Positions 34,549 through 45,148 of a stretch of 64,000 nucleotides of DNA are shown in pieces. How positions within the stretch are numbered: position 1 is the first letter of the stretch; each line of letters begins with the position of its first letter. The notes beneath the pieces are model-generated. The model was not told the DNA's origin, searched no databases, and saw only the letters and a program-made list of their open reading frames with translations. Both the position numbers and the translations under genes were made by a program. The stretch spans positions 1-64,000 of the forward strand of contig CALTZA010000002.1 in the NCBI GenBank assembly GCA_943913655.1, given 5' to 3'. This stretch comes from an uncultured Francisella sp. Its GTDB lineage: Bacteria; Pseudomonadota; Gammaproteobacteria; Burkholderiales; Neisseriaceae.

Positions 34549-36828
34549 ATGACCACCACCCACATCACCGGCTTTCCACGCATCGGAGCCAAAAGAGAAT
34601 TAAAGTTTATTTTAGAACAATTCTGGCAGGGCAAAGTTTCGGCTGAAGATGTTTTTGCAGTTGGTCAACAAATCCGAGCACACAACCGTCAACTCCAACA
34701 AAAAGCAGGTATTGATCTATTACCAGTGGGTGACTTTAGTTATTATGATCAAGTATTAGATGGCTTAATATTAGTAGGCGCTATTCCCAAACGCTTTGGC
34801 TTTGATATTAATCATCTTACTTTACAGCAATATTCAGAGTTGGCTCGCGGTAATACACAACAACCTGCATTAGAAATGACCAAATGGTTTGATACCAATT
34901 ACCATTATTTGGTACCAGAATGGCACGCAGATACTGAATTTCACCCCATCACTCAACCATTAATCGCACAAGTAGAAGAGATTAGAAAAACAGGTGTACG
35001 TTTTAAGCCGACACTTATTGGTCCGGTAAGCTTATTGCACTTAGGTAAAAGTAAAGAAGAAAACTTCTCTCCCCTAGCTTTGTTACCTAAACTCATCACA
35101 ACCTATCAGCAAATTATTGAGGAATTATCTCAAGCAGGTGCAGAGTATATTCATTTGGATGAGCCAATTTTGGCACTATTTTTGCAAAATGATTGGCTAG
35201 AAGCTTTTAAAGAAAGCTACCAAACTCTAAGTCTGGCTAAGACCAAACTAATCATCGGCACTTATTTTGCCTCTGTAGTAGAACAACAGGTGTTATTAAA
35301 ACACTTACCCATTGCCGGGCTACACCTTGATCTCATCAGAGCTCCTGAGCAACTCAGTTATTTCCTAAAAGATTGGCCACAAGATAAAATCTTATCTTTG
35401 GGGATAATCGATGGACGAAATATTTGGAAAACTGATCTTAACAAAGTGTATCAAAACTTAAGTGATGCCAAACAAAAATTAACGGATAGATTGTGGCTAT
35501 CAACCAGTTGTTCTCTACTACATACCGCTCAAGACCTTGCTTTAGAAAAAAAATTAGACCATAACCTCAAACAGCACTTAGCTTTTGCAGTACAAAAATT
35601 AGATGAACTTACTTTGTTAAAAAAGGCCTTAGATGAAGGGCAAGAAAGCGTCCAGGCAGAATTTACTGAGTGCGCGCGTATTATGCAAATGAGACAACAT
35701 GATCCACGCGTTCATAATGCAGCTGTGCAAGAAAGATTAGCTAAACTCTCTGCTGATTGTGATCAAAGAAAAACCCCTTTTTCTGTAAGAGAAAAGTTAC
35801 AACACAAACGCTTAAAACTGCCATTATTGCCGACAACCACAGTCGGTTCTTTCCCTCAAACATCAAGCATCCGCCAGGCGCGTGCCCAGTATAAAAAAGG
35901 GGAATTGTCTCGCCAAGATTATGAAAAGCAAATGCAAGAAGAAATCCGCCAAATAGTGAATATTCAAGAAGAACTTGATATCGATGTTCTGGTGCATGGA
36001 GAACCAGAACGCAACGATATGGTGGAGTATTTTGGTGAGCAATTAAAGGGTTATCTTTTCACTGAATTTGGTTGGGTGCAAAGCTACGGAACGCGGTGCG
36101 TCAAACCGCCTATTATCTACGGTGATGTGAGCCGTTCACAAGCAATGACTGTCAGCTGGTCTACCTTTGCGCAAAGCCTAACACAAAAGCCAATGAAAGG
36201 GATGTTAACTGGACCAGTAACTATATTACAGTGGAGCTTTGTACGTGATGACATTCCACGTAGTAGGGTAGCAGAGCAAATCGCTTTAGCATTAAATGAT
36301 GAAGTACGGGATCTAGAAAAAGCCGGCATTCAAATTATCCAAATAGATGAACCGGCCTATCGTGAAGGTTTGCCTTTACAGCGCAAGGACTGGGATAATT
36401 ACTTAAGCTGGGCAAGTCGAGCATTCCGTTTGACTTTTAGTGGCGTGCAAGATGAAACGCAAATCCACACACATATGTGCTATTCCGATTTTCAGGACAT
36501 TTTGCCAGCCATTGTAGCTATGGATGCCGATGTAATTACCATGGAGACCTCACGTTCCGATATGGAACTTCTGGATATATTTATGGAATTCAATTATCCC
36601 AACGAAATTGGCCCAGGCGTCTATGATATTCATAGTCCACGTGTACCAACTATTGAGGAATTACGTCACTTAATAAAAAAAGCGTTGCAAGTAATTCCAG
36701 CAACACACTTGTGGATTAATCCTGATTGTGGGTTAAAAACCCGTAGTTGGGAAGAAGTCAAATCAGCACTTGCCAATATGGTGAAAGTGGCCAAACAATT
36801 TCGTGAGGAATTAAATCAGCAGTCATAA
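34549..36828 (+). CDS. metE: Cobalamin-independent methionine synthase
   Basis: MetE transfers a methyl group from 5-methyltetrahydropteroyltri-L-glutamate to homocysteine to make methionine without vitamin B12. The length of 759 is normal for the double-barrel protein. The zinc site is complete: HTHMCYSDF supplies His and Cys, METSRSDME the Glu, and INPDCGLKTR the last Cys. The N-terminal start TTHITGFPRIGAKRELKF and internal PTTTVGSFPQTSSIRQAR are family hallmarks. A TTAAGGA site precedes the ATG. The gene appears to be monocistronic. With the PLP enzyme at 54.3 kb it supports a methionine pathway. Confidence 0.97.
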   Translation: MTTTHITGFPRIGAKRELKFILEQFWQGKVSAEDVFAVGQQIRAHNRQLQQKAGIDLLPVGDFSYYDQVLDGLILVGAIPKRFGFDINHLTLQQYSELARGNTQQPALEMTKWFDTNYHYLVPEWHADTEFHPITQPLIAQVEEIRKTGVRFKPTLIGPVSLLHLGKSKEENFSPLALLPKLITTYQQIIEELSQAGAEYIHLDEPILALFLQNDWLEAFKESYQTLSLAKTKLIIGTYFASVVEQQVLLKHLPIAGLHLDLIRAPEQLSYFLKDWPQDKILSLGIIDGRNIWKTDLNKVYQNLSDAKQKLTDRLWLSTSCSLLHTAQDLALEKKLDHNLKQHLAFAVQKLDELTLLKKALDEGQESVQAEFTECARIMQMRQHDPRVHNAAVQERLAKLSADCDQRKTPFSVREKLQHKRLKLPLLPTTTVGSFPQTSSIRQARAQYKKGELSRQDYEKQMQEEIRQIVNIQEELDIDVLVHGEPERNDMVEYFGEQLKGYLFTEFGWVQSYGTRCVKPPIIYGDVSRSQAMTVSWSTFAQSLTQKPMKGMLTGPVTILQWSFVRDDIPRSRVAEQIALALNDEVRDLEKAGIQIIQIDEPAYREGLPLQRKDWDNYLSWASRAFRLTFSGVQDETQIHTHMCYSDFQDILPAIVAMDADVITMETSRSDMELLDIFMEFNYPNEIGPGVYDIHSPRVPTIEELRHLIKKALQVIPATHLWINPDCGLKTRSWEEVKSALANMVKVAKQFREELNQQS

Positions 36829-37097
36829 ACGTCAATTGCCATACTTAATATTAATAAAATCGTTCGTACCTTATGTAGGCTTTTTTGCATAGTTTAATCA
36901 GTCCAAGTAATTGATCCAAAGGTGATTTCGAATATTAAAGTTAATGATCTCACTGTTGGTAGTATGTCTTTTGGCATAATGATTGTTTTAAATAAACCGA
37001 ATATCCACTATTCCTGACCGACTATTAAGCTTGCTTGAAAATTAAGAATAAAAATCGATAATTTTAAATAAAAAATGGCTTAAAGTAGGTCACCGAT

Positions 37098-40000
37098 ATG
37101 TTCAAAACCCATTTAAAAAGACTATCTCAAACTTTATTATTAATTTCGTCCTTATGTGCGGGCACTTGGTTGAAAGCTGATACCCCGATATCAGACTCAA
37201 CAGCTCCCCTTGCGAAAGACAAAATAACAGGAGGTGGTGATTCTAATCATTTTGCGCCAGTTCCTTTTGAATACGCATCTTTAACGCGGCCAAGTGTCAA
37301 ACCAAATTTAATTTTCTTGATTGATAATTCCTCATTTTCTCTTCCCATCCAACCGCAAACAATCGTTGGCAATATCGTACAAGACCCGCAAGTCATTAAA
37401 CGAGCACGAGTAGGGATCGCCTATGTATATGCTGACACTCATCCCTTTTTTACTTGGTATATAAACCCCAAGTTTTGGAGTTGTGTAATCGCTAATATCG
37501 GTGGTGGTGGCGGAGCAGGTATTCCTGCTTGTCTTCCTTTGCTGGCAGATCAGACTCAAGATATTTTAATTAATTCACATAAAGGCACATTAGAAGTTAA
37601 GCTAAATGACCTATTTGCCAACTTAGTTGAAGTAGAGGCTTCTTTAGTAGGGAGCGCTTTAAATAACAGTCTTTTACCTAGTGGACTTCCGGTTGTAACG
37701 CGTCGTTACTATGAGATTACTCGTGAAATTCGCGGCTTACCGCCACAGCACTCTTTTTTAGATCGCCCCCAAGATGCCAATGCCTCTGATACAGCAGCGA
37801 GCGCATTAGCGCCCATTTTAAACGGATTAGATAACCCAGTAGTTGAAGCACTCATAAATCTGGTGCCCGGGATAGGTCCTCTTTTGAAAGGACTGATAGC
37901 TCTTGGTAAGGATATCATGCATCTTGTTGGCAAGGTACCAGCTTATGAACCTTTATTCCAAGATGCCATGCTTTATCGTTGTCAACCAAATATTGTCGTG
38001 GTTTTATCACCTAGTGTAGTAAGTAATGCAGCCATTGCTCCAAAAACTTCTAAAGCCTTAGAAGATTTAATACAACAACTTTCGAAAAATTTACCGGTAG
38101 ATCCAGTCACTGGACAAACAATAGATATCTTGCATTACATACCAAAATCTGATCTCAATCCCTTAACCATACCAGAAGATGATACCTTGGTACGTAACTA
38201 CATTTATCGGAAAGGAAATAAGACACTCACCTTTGATGCATGGAATGCCCAAACTGAACAATATGGCGATAACGGCTTAGCCTTTTTGAGCACTTTGTTT
38301 AATCAAACAGACCTAAAAACTAATGGCATTGATGGTGATGGTCAGAGCTGGGATAGCACTGATTTTCCTTTACAAAATATCACAACAATCACCGTGAATA
38401 CCACTGCGGTTCCTCTTATGCATCCACTTGGTTTACCTGTTTGGTTACTACTAGTTGGCTTTCCTCCTTTACCAACTGTCAATGATCCATATCTAAGTGT
38501 AGCCGCCTCTCCTCTGTGGATTGCTGGTATTCCTATTGCCTACTTCAGAGGTATGGATGGCAATAACGCTATTAAACAGGCGGTCATAAACAAAATTATG
38601 GCAGTAAGTACTCAAGGTTTCTCCCCTACTAGTTCAACTGTTTTATACAAAGTAGATCCATTTAACGGTATTTCTGCCTATCTTAATACTAGTAAATGGT
38701 CCAGTAGCTTGCGTCTTTATCCTTTAAAGAAAAAGCATGAAGAAGAATATGACTATACCGCTGAGGCGAATGACTGGGTGACTCCTAGCTTTGGCTTGCA
38801 AAAAGTGATTGTTTCTGATGGTCTAAAAGCTCCTTATTTTCTCAAAGCAGATACCGCATTAAATACCTGGATCATGCGTCCAAGGGATATTTCAGATAAA
38901 CAAATTAATGAAAAATTCCACAGTAATTTACGTGATCGTTGCGCTGGTGAAACTTCTGGAAATTGTGCTGATAGAATGATGGGGGACATTATTAACACCC
39001 CCATTTACGCCATTGATATTGATGAACATCGTGATCGCTATAATAATCCCTACCCTCAATTTATAGTCACTGCTGCTAATGATGGGATGGTACATATTTT
39101 TAAACGTAATAATAGTACCAATCCGTATACCTTAGCTCTTGATTTTATCCCAGGAGCCGCTAAAAGAAGTGGCAATGCAACTGTATGGGATTATCTACCT
39201 GCTCACGCCGAAGCAACTTATGGAACACACAAATTAAATCCACATCAATATTTGATTAATGGTGGCTTAAGCTATATGGGTAGTACTTTTAAAGAATGTA
39301 ACGGAAGCAGTACATGTATATCTTCCCGCTCGCAATTATTTGCTGTCGGTTCTTATGGACAAGGAGCCCGTGGTTTATACGCCTTTAATATCGGTGGTAA
39401 AAAATTTGGTTCTCATGAACTAATTGCTGTTTCGAAAAACTCGCCAGATGCTTGGTTAAAAGAAGTACCTTTATGGGAGAGTGGCAGCGATAAATATGGC
39501 ATTAATATAAAAGAAAATGCTGATCAAACAAAAAAGGCGCATCATAGTTTAGGCTTTATCACGGGTACACCAATTCTAGCCAAAGTATCGATTAATCGAG
39601 AAAGAAATAATGAATTAGATCAGATGAAACCAAAAAATGGCGGGGATACACGCTATGCTGTATTCACAGGTGATGGCTATTTTTCAGAAGATAGAGAACC
39701 CACATTATATGTATTTGATGTGTTAGGAATTAGTACATATGCAACTACCACAAGTAGTGGTGCGCAAAAATTTTCTTTCCAGCAAAATGATAAAAATAAA
39801 GGCAAATTGATTGCTAAAATTTCTGTACAGAGTGATTGTGGTTGTAAAGGAATTGCTAATCGGCAAAGTCTTTCCCCTCCTGCAGTGGTGGATATTGATG
39901 GTGATGAAATAGCTGATATTGTGTACGCTGGCGACTATCGAGGTAACCTGTATCGATTTGATTTGCGTAAAGCAGATCCTAGTCAATGGAAAGCCACTAA

Positions 40001-40877
40001 AATATTTGCTGCAGGACAATTGGATCGACAAGGCTATCCAAGTCAACCCATTACCACCGCGCCTGTGGTATATCGACTCAATGAAACAGGTTCTCAATAT
40101 GTTGTCATGTTCGGTACAGGTAGTGATATTTTTCAAGATGATTTAACCGCTGGAGATTATCGTCTTAATACCAGTCAACAAACCTTATATGGGATTTATG
40201 ACGATCTTAATAAAGATGGTGAGCAATTAACTCCTGTAACTCGGGCAGATTTATTGAAACAAACCATGATTGTCCGCTCAGGAAATTTTAAGGGCGAGAC
40301 ACGCCAAGTAGTGATGATGAGTGATCAGCACATGACTCCTAGCTACAAGGGTTGGTACATTGATCTAACCAATGCTCCTGGGGAACGTATTGTACAACAA
40401 GGTAAGGTCACTGGTCACTCAGCCTTCTTCACCACTCGTGTTTATAGTGGAAGGCTTGGCCCAGGAATTATTTATGCGAAAGCTTGTAGTAATCCTGTGA
40501 CAGCTGGTAGCTATGGTTATTTACTTGGTATTAATCCTCGTACCGGTGGACGTTTAAAACGCAGTATGGTCAACTTAAATAAGTTGATTGACCAATACGA
40601 TAAAAGCAAAAGTAAGGACTTTATCTCAGGCTTTAAATTAGCTGGTGTTCCCTCACAGTTAAGTTACAGCATTGTTGGGCAAACAAGCGTAACCAATCGC
40701 TCGGGTCAGTTCAAAAGCGGTTGGGAGAATCTTGACCTTAAGACCTATATCAAAGATAAACATTATGATGAAGGTCATCTTTTCTTGACAAGTAACAAAG
40801 GTGAGTACTATGTCATCTCTGCTATACAGCCCAACTATATTCGCGTTAAAAAACTCAATTCTCGCATCGTTTTTTAA
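37098..40877 (+). CDS. pilY1: PilY1/PilC-family type IV pilus tip adhesin
   Basis: A secreted 1259-residue protein of the PilY1 (Neisseria PilC) family, which sits at the pilus tip, promotes adhesion and counters PilT retraction. It has a signal peptide in the first 27 residues (MFKTHLKRLSQTLLLISSLCAGTWLKA). The N-terminal half has a von Willebrand A-like start (PNLIFLIDNSS). The C-terminal half (about 660-1200) is the PilY1 beta-propeller with IYAIDIDEHR and the calcium loop DIDGDEIAD near residues 932-940, in which all DxDxDxxxD ligands are present. Unlike Neisseria pilC, no poly-G tract lies in the signal sequence. Minor pilin genes are not adjacent. Confidence 0.9.
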   Translation: MFKTHLKRLSQTLLLISSLCAGTWLKADTPISDSTAPLAKDKITGGGDSNHFAPVPFEYASLTRPSVKPNLIFLIDNSSFSLPIQPQTIVGNIVQDPQVIKRARVGIAYVYADTHPFFTWYINPKFWSCVIANIGGGGGAGIPACLPLLADQTQDILINSHKGTLEVKLNDLFANLVEVEASLVGSALNNSLLPSGLPVVTRRYYEITREIRGLPPQHSFLDRPQDANASDTAASALAPILNGLDNPVVEALINLVPGIGPLLKGLIALGKDIMHLVGKVPAYEPLFQDAMLYRCQPNIVVVLSPSVVSNAAIAPKTSKALEDLIQQLSKNLPVDPVTGQTIDILHYIPKSDLNPLTIPEDDTLVRNYIYRKGNKTLTFDAWNAQTEQYGDNGLAFLSTLFNQTDLKTNGIDGDGQSWDSTDFPLQNITTITVNTTAVPLMHPLGLPVWLLLVGFPPLPTVNDPYLSVAASPLWIAGIPIAYFRGMDGNNAIKQAVINKIMAVSTQGFSPTSSTVLYKVDPFNGISAYLNTSKWSSSLRLYPLKKKHEEEYDYTAEANDWVTPSFGLQKVIVSDGLKAPYFLKADTALNTWIMRPRDISDKQINEKFHSNLRDRCAGETSGNCADRMMGDIINTPIYAIDIDEHRDRYNNPYPQFIVTAANDGMVHIFKRNNSTNPYTLALDFIPGAAKRSGNATVWDYLPAHAEATYGTHKLNPHQYLINGGLSYMGSTFKECNGSSTCISSRSQLFAVGSYGQGARGLYAFNIGGKKFGSHELIAVSKNSPDAWLKEVPLWESGSDKYGINIKENADQTKKAHHSLGFITGTPILAKVSINRERNNELDQMKPKNGGDTRYAVFTGDGYFSEDREPTLYVFDVLGISTYATTTSSGAQKFSFQQNDKNKGKLIAKISVQSDCGCKGIANRQSLSPPAVVDIDGDEIADIVYAGDYRGNLYRFDLRKADPSQWKATKIFAAGQLDRQGYPSQPITTAPVVYRLNETGSQYVVMFGTGSDIFQDDLTAGDYRLNTSQQTLYGIYDDLNKDGEQLTPVTRADLLKQTMIVRSGNFKGETRQVVMMSDQHMTPSYKGWYIDLTNAPGERIVQQGKVTGHSAFFTTRVYSGRLGPGIIYAKACSNPVTAGSYGYLLGINPRTGGRLKRSMVNLNKLIDQYDKSKSKDFISGFKLAGVPSQLSYSIVGQTSVTNRSGQFKSGWENLDLKTYIKDKHYDEGHLFLTSNKGEYYVISAIQPNYIRVKKLNSRIVF

Positions 40878-40889
40878 GGTTTAAGCGTA

Positions 40890-42437
40890 CTATCTGCGGC
40901 GATAATAGAGATGGTCATAAATTAACAGGAAAAAAAGCAGCAAGATCATTACCATAATGATCGGACGAGAACCGCCTAAACGCATATACCATGTTGCCCC
41001 TGTATAAGCTTTAATTGTACCTTGCAAAAAACCCTGTTGATCTCGCGGTAAATAAGCAAGAATTGCTCCTTTATTATCAATAATCGCTGAATAACCTGTA
41101 TTGGTGGTCCTGACAACATAGCGACCTAATTCAATGGCGCGCACTTGAGCTTGTTGCAATTGCAAATCCATGGCGTAAGAACTGCCGTACCAGCCCATAT
41201 TGCTGGCATTTGCTATCAAAGTAGAAGAAATGGCTGTATCAACTAATTCATCGCCAAAGCTTTCTTCATAACAAATATTAAAGGCTACCTTTTGCTTGCC
41301 AAGGGAAAGTGCCATTTGCTGATGAGGACCTGCTGTTAACTCGCCCAAAGAAATGTGTAGCCAATGAAAAACAGGTTTAGATAACCAAGGCCAGGCTTTA
41401 TATTCCCCCAAAGGAACAAGATGTCGTTTTGCGTAAAAAGGAAATTGAAAGCCATTTCTACGAGGATCAATAATAATAACGGCATTGTATGGCATCCAGA
41501 GTGAATGACTTTGTTTTAATGCACCTAAGGCAATGAAAGTATGTTGAGCACGTGCTTGCTGTATTAGATTTTTTTTGACTGTATCCTTCAAATCTTCCCA
41601 CTCAACAGGTAAAGCTGTTTCAGGAAAAAAAATAATCTCCAAATTTGGATGTTCTGCAAGTAGCTTAACAAAGTGCTTCATTAATTGAGTCGTATTGAGT
41701 TGACGATTATGTTTGGCCATTGAGGAATCATTAAGCTGTACTATCCCAATCGAGCTTTCTTGACCATTAAAATGAGTAAAATCAATGCCTTTAAGAAATA
41801 CACCAAATAATATGATCACTGCCATTGCACCAAGGCCCATGAACCTAAGCTTTTTACTCAACGTAGTCTGGATAACTAGCCATAATAAAGCAGCAGTCAA
41901 AACAACAAAATAGGTAACTAACAAAACACCCCCAATACTAGCATAAGCAATTAAGGGAGAAGTGCTAGCTTGAGAATATCCCAAAGTTCCCCAACCAAAG
42001 CCGCTGGCAAAATGTTCTCGAATAAACTCTCCCACTGTCCAAGTTAAAGGCAAAACCAATAACCATCGCCATACATTATCAAAAGAAAATAGACGTGTTG
42101 CCAACACTGCAAGATAAGGATAAACAGCGAGACAAAGTGGTAATAATAAAGTTAGCAATAAGGATATAGGGGTTGGTACACCACCAAATTCATGAATCGC
42201 CGTATTAACCCAATAGCACTGCGCCAGAAAAAAACCCACTCCCCAAAAATAGGCCAAGCGTCCTACATAGCGAGGTTGATGATCAATGAAAAAAAATAGA
42301 AGTACCAAAGAAATTGGAGCCAACCAATAATAGCGATAAGGGGCAAAACTAAGAATAGTCAATGCCCCTACAAGAAAGCTAGAAAAACTGAGTAGAAGCT
42401 GTACAGATAAAGAGTCAGTTCTGCTGCGTGGAATCAT
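40890..42437 (-). CDS. lnt: Apolipoprotein N-acyltransferase
   Basis: Lnt adds the third acyl chain to lipoproteins at the inner membrane. The N-terminal 200 residues carry six or so membrane segments, and the periplasmic nitrilase-like domain holds the triad: Glu in FFPETALPV, Lys in VPLGEYKAWPWL, and Cys in ICYEESF. A C-terminal membrane helix follows. The length is 515 (E. coli 512). Its start overlaps the corC end by 23 bases, and ybeY-corC-lnt is the common order. It is convergent with pilY1. Its substrate would include the lipoprotein at 1-694. Confidence 0.95.
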   Translation of the reverse strand: MIPRSRTDSLSVQLLLSFSSFLVGALTILSFAPYRYYWLAPISLVLLFFFIDHQPRYVGRLAYFWGVGFFLAQCYWVNTAIHEFGGVPTPISLLLTLLLPLCLAVYPYLAVLATRLFSFDNVWRWLLVLPLTWTVGEFIREHFASGFGWGTLGYSQASTSPLIAYASIGGVLLVTYFVVLTAALLWLVIQTTLSKKLRFMGLGAMAVIILFGVFLKGIDFTHFNGQESSIGIVQLNDSSMAKHNRQLNTTQLMKHFVKLLAEHPNLEIIFFPETALPVEWEDLKDTVKKNLIQQARAQHTFIALGALKQSHSLWMPYNAVIIIDPRRNGFQFPFYAKRHLVPLGEYKAWPWLSKPVFHWLHISLGELTAGPHQQMALSLGKQKVAFNICYEESFGDELVDTAISSTLIANASNMGWYGSSYAMDLQLQQAQVRAIELGRYVVRTTNTGYSAIIDNKGAILAYLPRDQQGFLQGTIKAYTGATWYMRLGGSRPIIMVMILLLFFLLIYDHLYYRRR

Positions 42438-43260
42438 TGATTCGGGTCACTTTTAGTAACAAAATTCGCCGTTTTTCCATGCGAGCAACTTGAAAGCGAA
42501 AGCCATCTTTATCTATCCATTCCCCCCGCAGAGGCATATGTCCAAATAAACTTAAAACAAGCCCGCCAATGGTATCAACCTCTTCCTCGGCAAAATGGCT
42601 GCCAAAATATTCATTAAATGCTTCAATCTCAGTTGCGGCAAGCACTTGATAGCTATTAGCTGATAAAGGAACAATAGTATCCTTAGCCTCTGGATCAAAC
42701 TCGTCACTGATCTGCCCAAAAATCTGTTCAATCACATCTTCTAGCGTTACTAAACCTGAGACACCACCATACTCATCTACTACAATTGCCAAATGACTAC
42801 GTTGCTCTCTAAATTTACTAAGTAAGGCAGAAAGATGTTTGCCTTCTGGAACATACATCACTTCACGCAATAAATCACGTAAATTGAATTGTTCGTGTTG
42901 AAAAAAGAAATGTAAAAGATCCTTGATATGCAATATACCAACAATTTCATCTTTCTCATGATTCTCCACTACAGGAAACCGTGAATGCGATGTGCGTAAA
43001 GCAAACTCGATAATCTTTTCAATAGAATCTGTTAAATGAACCACCTTCATATGGCTATAGGTAACCATTGCATCTCTGACTTCCAAGGTGGAAAAATCCA
43101 AAGTTTTGTTGATCAATTCAAAAGTATCTTGCGCAATGACTTGATTGTCTTTTGTTTTCTCTAAAAGAGAATTCAACTCTTCTCTCGTGGTTGGTCCGCG
43201 CCTGGTTAATACAGACCACAGCTGATGCCATATACTGGGTCTCGACGATCCTTCTTCCAT
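42415..43260 (-). CDS. corC: CorC/HlyC-family CBS-domain protein
   Basis: A cytoplasmic protein of 281 residues with two CBS domains (about 65-185, with RDAMVTYSHMKVV and VDEYGGVSGLVTLEDVIEQIFG) and a C-terminal CorC/transporter-associated domain (about 200-275, with EVDTIGGLVLSLFGHMP). E. coli CorC (YbeX) is linked to magnesium and cobalt handling and ribosome fitness. The membrane DUF21 domain found in some relatives is absent, as in E. coli. It sits between ybeY and lnt, a conserved arrangement. Confidence 0.92.
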   Translation of the reverse strand: MEEGSSRPSIWHQLWSVLTRRGPTTREELNSLLEKTKDNQVIAQDTFELINKTLDFSTLEVRDAMVTYSHMKVVHLTDSIEKIIEFALRTSHSRFPVVENHEKDEIVGILHIKDLLHFFFQHEQFNLRDLLREVMYVPEGKHLSALLSKFREQRSHLAIVVDEYGGVSGLVTLEDVIEQIFGQISDEFDPEAKDTIVPLSANSYQVLAATEIEAFNEYFGSHFAEEEVDTIGGLVLSLFGHMPLRGEWIDKDGFRFQVARMEKRRILLLKVTRINDSTQQN

Positions 43261-43278
43261 TACTTAATTCACTTTCCT

Positions 43279-43770
43279 CTATGATGAATAAGGATTAGTA
43301 TAGCCCATCCTAGCTAAAATCGTCACTTCTTCTTGCTCCATAGCGACGGCTTGCTCTTCTATCAAATGATCCTTACCCATTAAATGTAGTACACCATGTA
43401 TGGTTAAATGTGCATAATGTGCCTGCATGATTTTTTTTTGTTCTTGCGCCTCTTTGTGCACAATCGGTACACAAATAATCAAATCACCGGTTAATATTCT
43501 ACCCTGACAATTTTCTAAGGGGAAACTTAATACATTTGTTGCGTGATCCTGATGTCGATAGCGGAGGTTGTACTGACACGCTTCTTGTTCATCACAAAGC
43601 AATAGTCCAATACAAGCATATTGATAATCACGCTGCATGGCTTCGAAAATCCAACGCATGAACTGACGTTCATCCGGAACCTTTAAGCGAGTATGGACCT
43701 CAATGCACAAGGAAAGGCGACGCGCTCTTTTGCCATAATAATTCATGCGATGGTATTTTCTTTTTAACAT
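43279..43770 (-). CDS. ybeY: Endoribonuclease YbeY, 16S rRNA maturation
   Basis: YbeY is a metal-dependent endoribonuclease for 16S rRNA 3' maturation and ribosome quality control. The metal-binding motif reads HGVLHLMGKDH, fully matching the HGxLHLxGxDH consensus. LRYRHQDHATNVLSFP precedes it, and GDLIICVPIV is typical of the core. The length is 163 from 43770 or 155 from an internal ATG at 43746; neither has a clear ribosome binding site. The gene usually follows phoH, but no phoH is upstream here: the next 1.8 kb hold no intact gene. Confidence 0.93.
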   Translation of the reverse strand: MLKRKYHRMNYYGKRARRLSLCIEVHTRLKVPDERQFMRWIFEAMQRDYQYACIGLLLCDEQEACQYNLRYRHQDHATNVLSFPLENCQGRILTGDLIICVPIVHKEAQEQKKIMQAHYAHLTIHGVLHLMGKDHLIEEQAVAMEQEEVTILARMGYTNPYSS

Positions 43771-44407
43771 ATTTTAACAAAATACAACAGCTACCTCTGC
43801 ATAATACCCTATTAGATGTTTTATGCTCAAACCTTTTACTCACTTAATTGTTTAATCTCTGCATCACTATCAATCTTTTATCTATGATAATTTTCTATAG
43901 TCTTTTTTTTTAAGGAATATAGTATCTTAATAAATATTGATACTCTCTTAACACCTTTCTGCTATGATCAGCCTAGAAGCTCGCTAACTGTCATTTTTTG
44001 CTCTCTAATTGCCAAAATGATTTTTATCTTAAGACTTAAAAAATCATATAAGTAGGATAAAATAAGCAATATTAAATTTTAAAGTAGAGATGTTTACATT
44101 AATTTATTCATTACGATGATATATCAATAAATAAACAAATTTACTAGCGCTGATTATTAAAATATTTCTTGATTTAACCCGTAGTAGCTGTTTTATTAGC
44201 AGATAATAATGTTATAGCACAAGAAATAGGTAAATCATATGTTATTCCAATGCATATCTAAATAGACAGCTTATAGCAACATGTACCGATATTATTACTA
44301 TTGAATCTGTTGCAAAGATAAATGATTCAGAACTATTCCTCATATTATTTTTTATCCTATTATGAAAAAAACCATAAAAAAAGATTGTGAAATAAAACAA
44401 ATGCTAT

Positions 44408-44695
44408 GTAGAATAAATAATATTATTCTCTGTAAAAAGAGCATTTAAGATAATTAACCTGATATTGCAACTTGTAGATAATAGCTGACAAATTTTAAAG
44501 TAAACCAGCTGATTAATTGAATCGCTTAAGATCCCAAAGATCACGGGTACTAATGCTGATACTCCGACCAAAACCGCTAACCAAGAATAAGATTTATAAT
44601 GATGCCCATAATTTTTTAATAGCTAGTAGTGTTATACTTTCTTCTTTAGAAGCAATTAACCTTTTTCTGCTTGAAGTAAAAAGTAAAATCAAAAA
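44408..44695 (-). pseudogene. Relic of an unidentified membrane protein
   Basis: Minus-strand frames read FLILLFTSSRKRLIASKEE and on to a stop at 44594; the next frame continues with YKSYSWLAVLVGVSALVP, VIFGILSDSINQLVYFK and on to 44408. Together they give a helix, a charged cytoplasmic stretch and a second helix, joined by a frameshift near 44600. There is no start codon or ribosome binding site. The text looks more protein-like than the surrounding sequence, which suggests a degraded inner-membrane protein or transporter; I cannot name the family. Confidence 0.35.
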
Positions 44696-45148
44696 TCAAA
44701 GTTGATGTAAACATAAGAGCAGAAGAAAATAGCCAAAGATAGCTAGCATTATTATAAATAAGAAATAGCCTACATAATCCCCAATTATTATAGAGAAAAA
44801 TTTATAAAAGCTTTATCTGCTTCATTATTTTTGTATTATAGTATATCAATTAGTTGCAACGCCTATCCTAGTAAAGGTAAAAGCTATATTAAATTTTATA
44901 TCCAACTATGTAAGTAACGCAAGCAATTTCTCTAAAAAAGAGCCAAGTATCGCCGATTTAACAGCACCTATTTTGACCAGTAGAAATTTCGCTAAAGAAA
45001 AAAATTATATTGAATATAATCATTAAGTAATTGATGTGATTATAATTTAGTTGTCTGCTTAAATGGATAATATATCAATAGCAGAAAGTGAGCCTATGGC
45101 AATGGAGTTAATTATTATAAGTAACAATATTTGTCTCATAAATAATCC

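Noticed and set aside
44517..44705. A 62-codon plus-strand frame in the decayed region
   Set aside because: It is antisense to a more protein-like minus-strand frame and lacks a ribosome binding site, so it was treated as a shadow.
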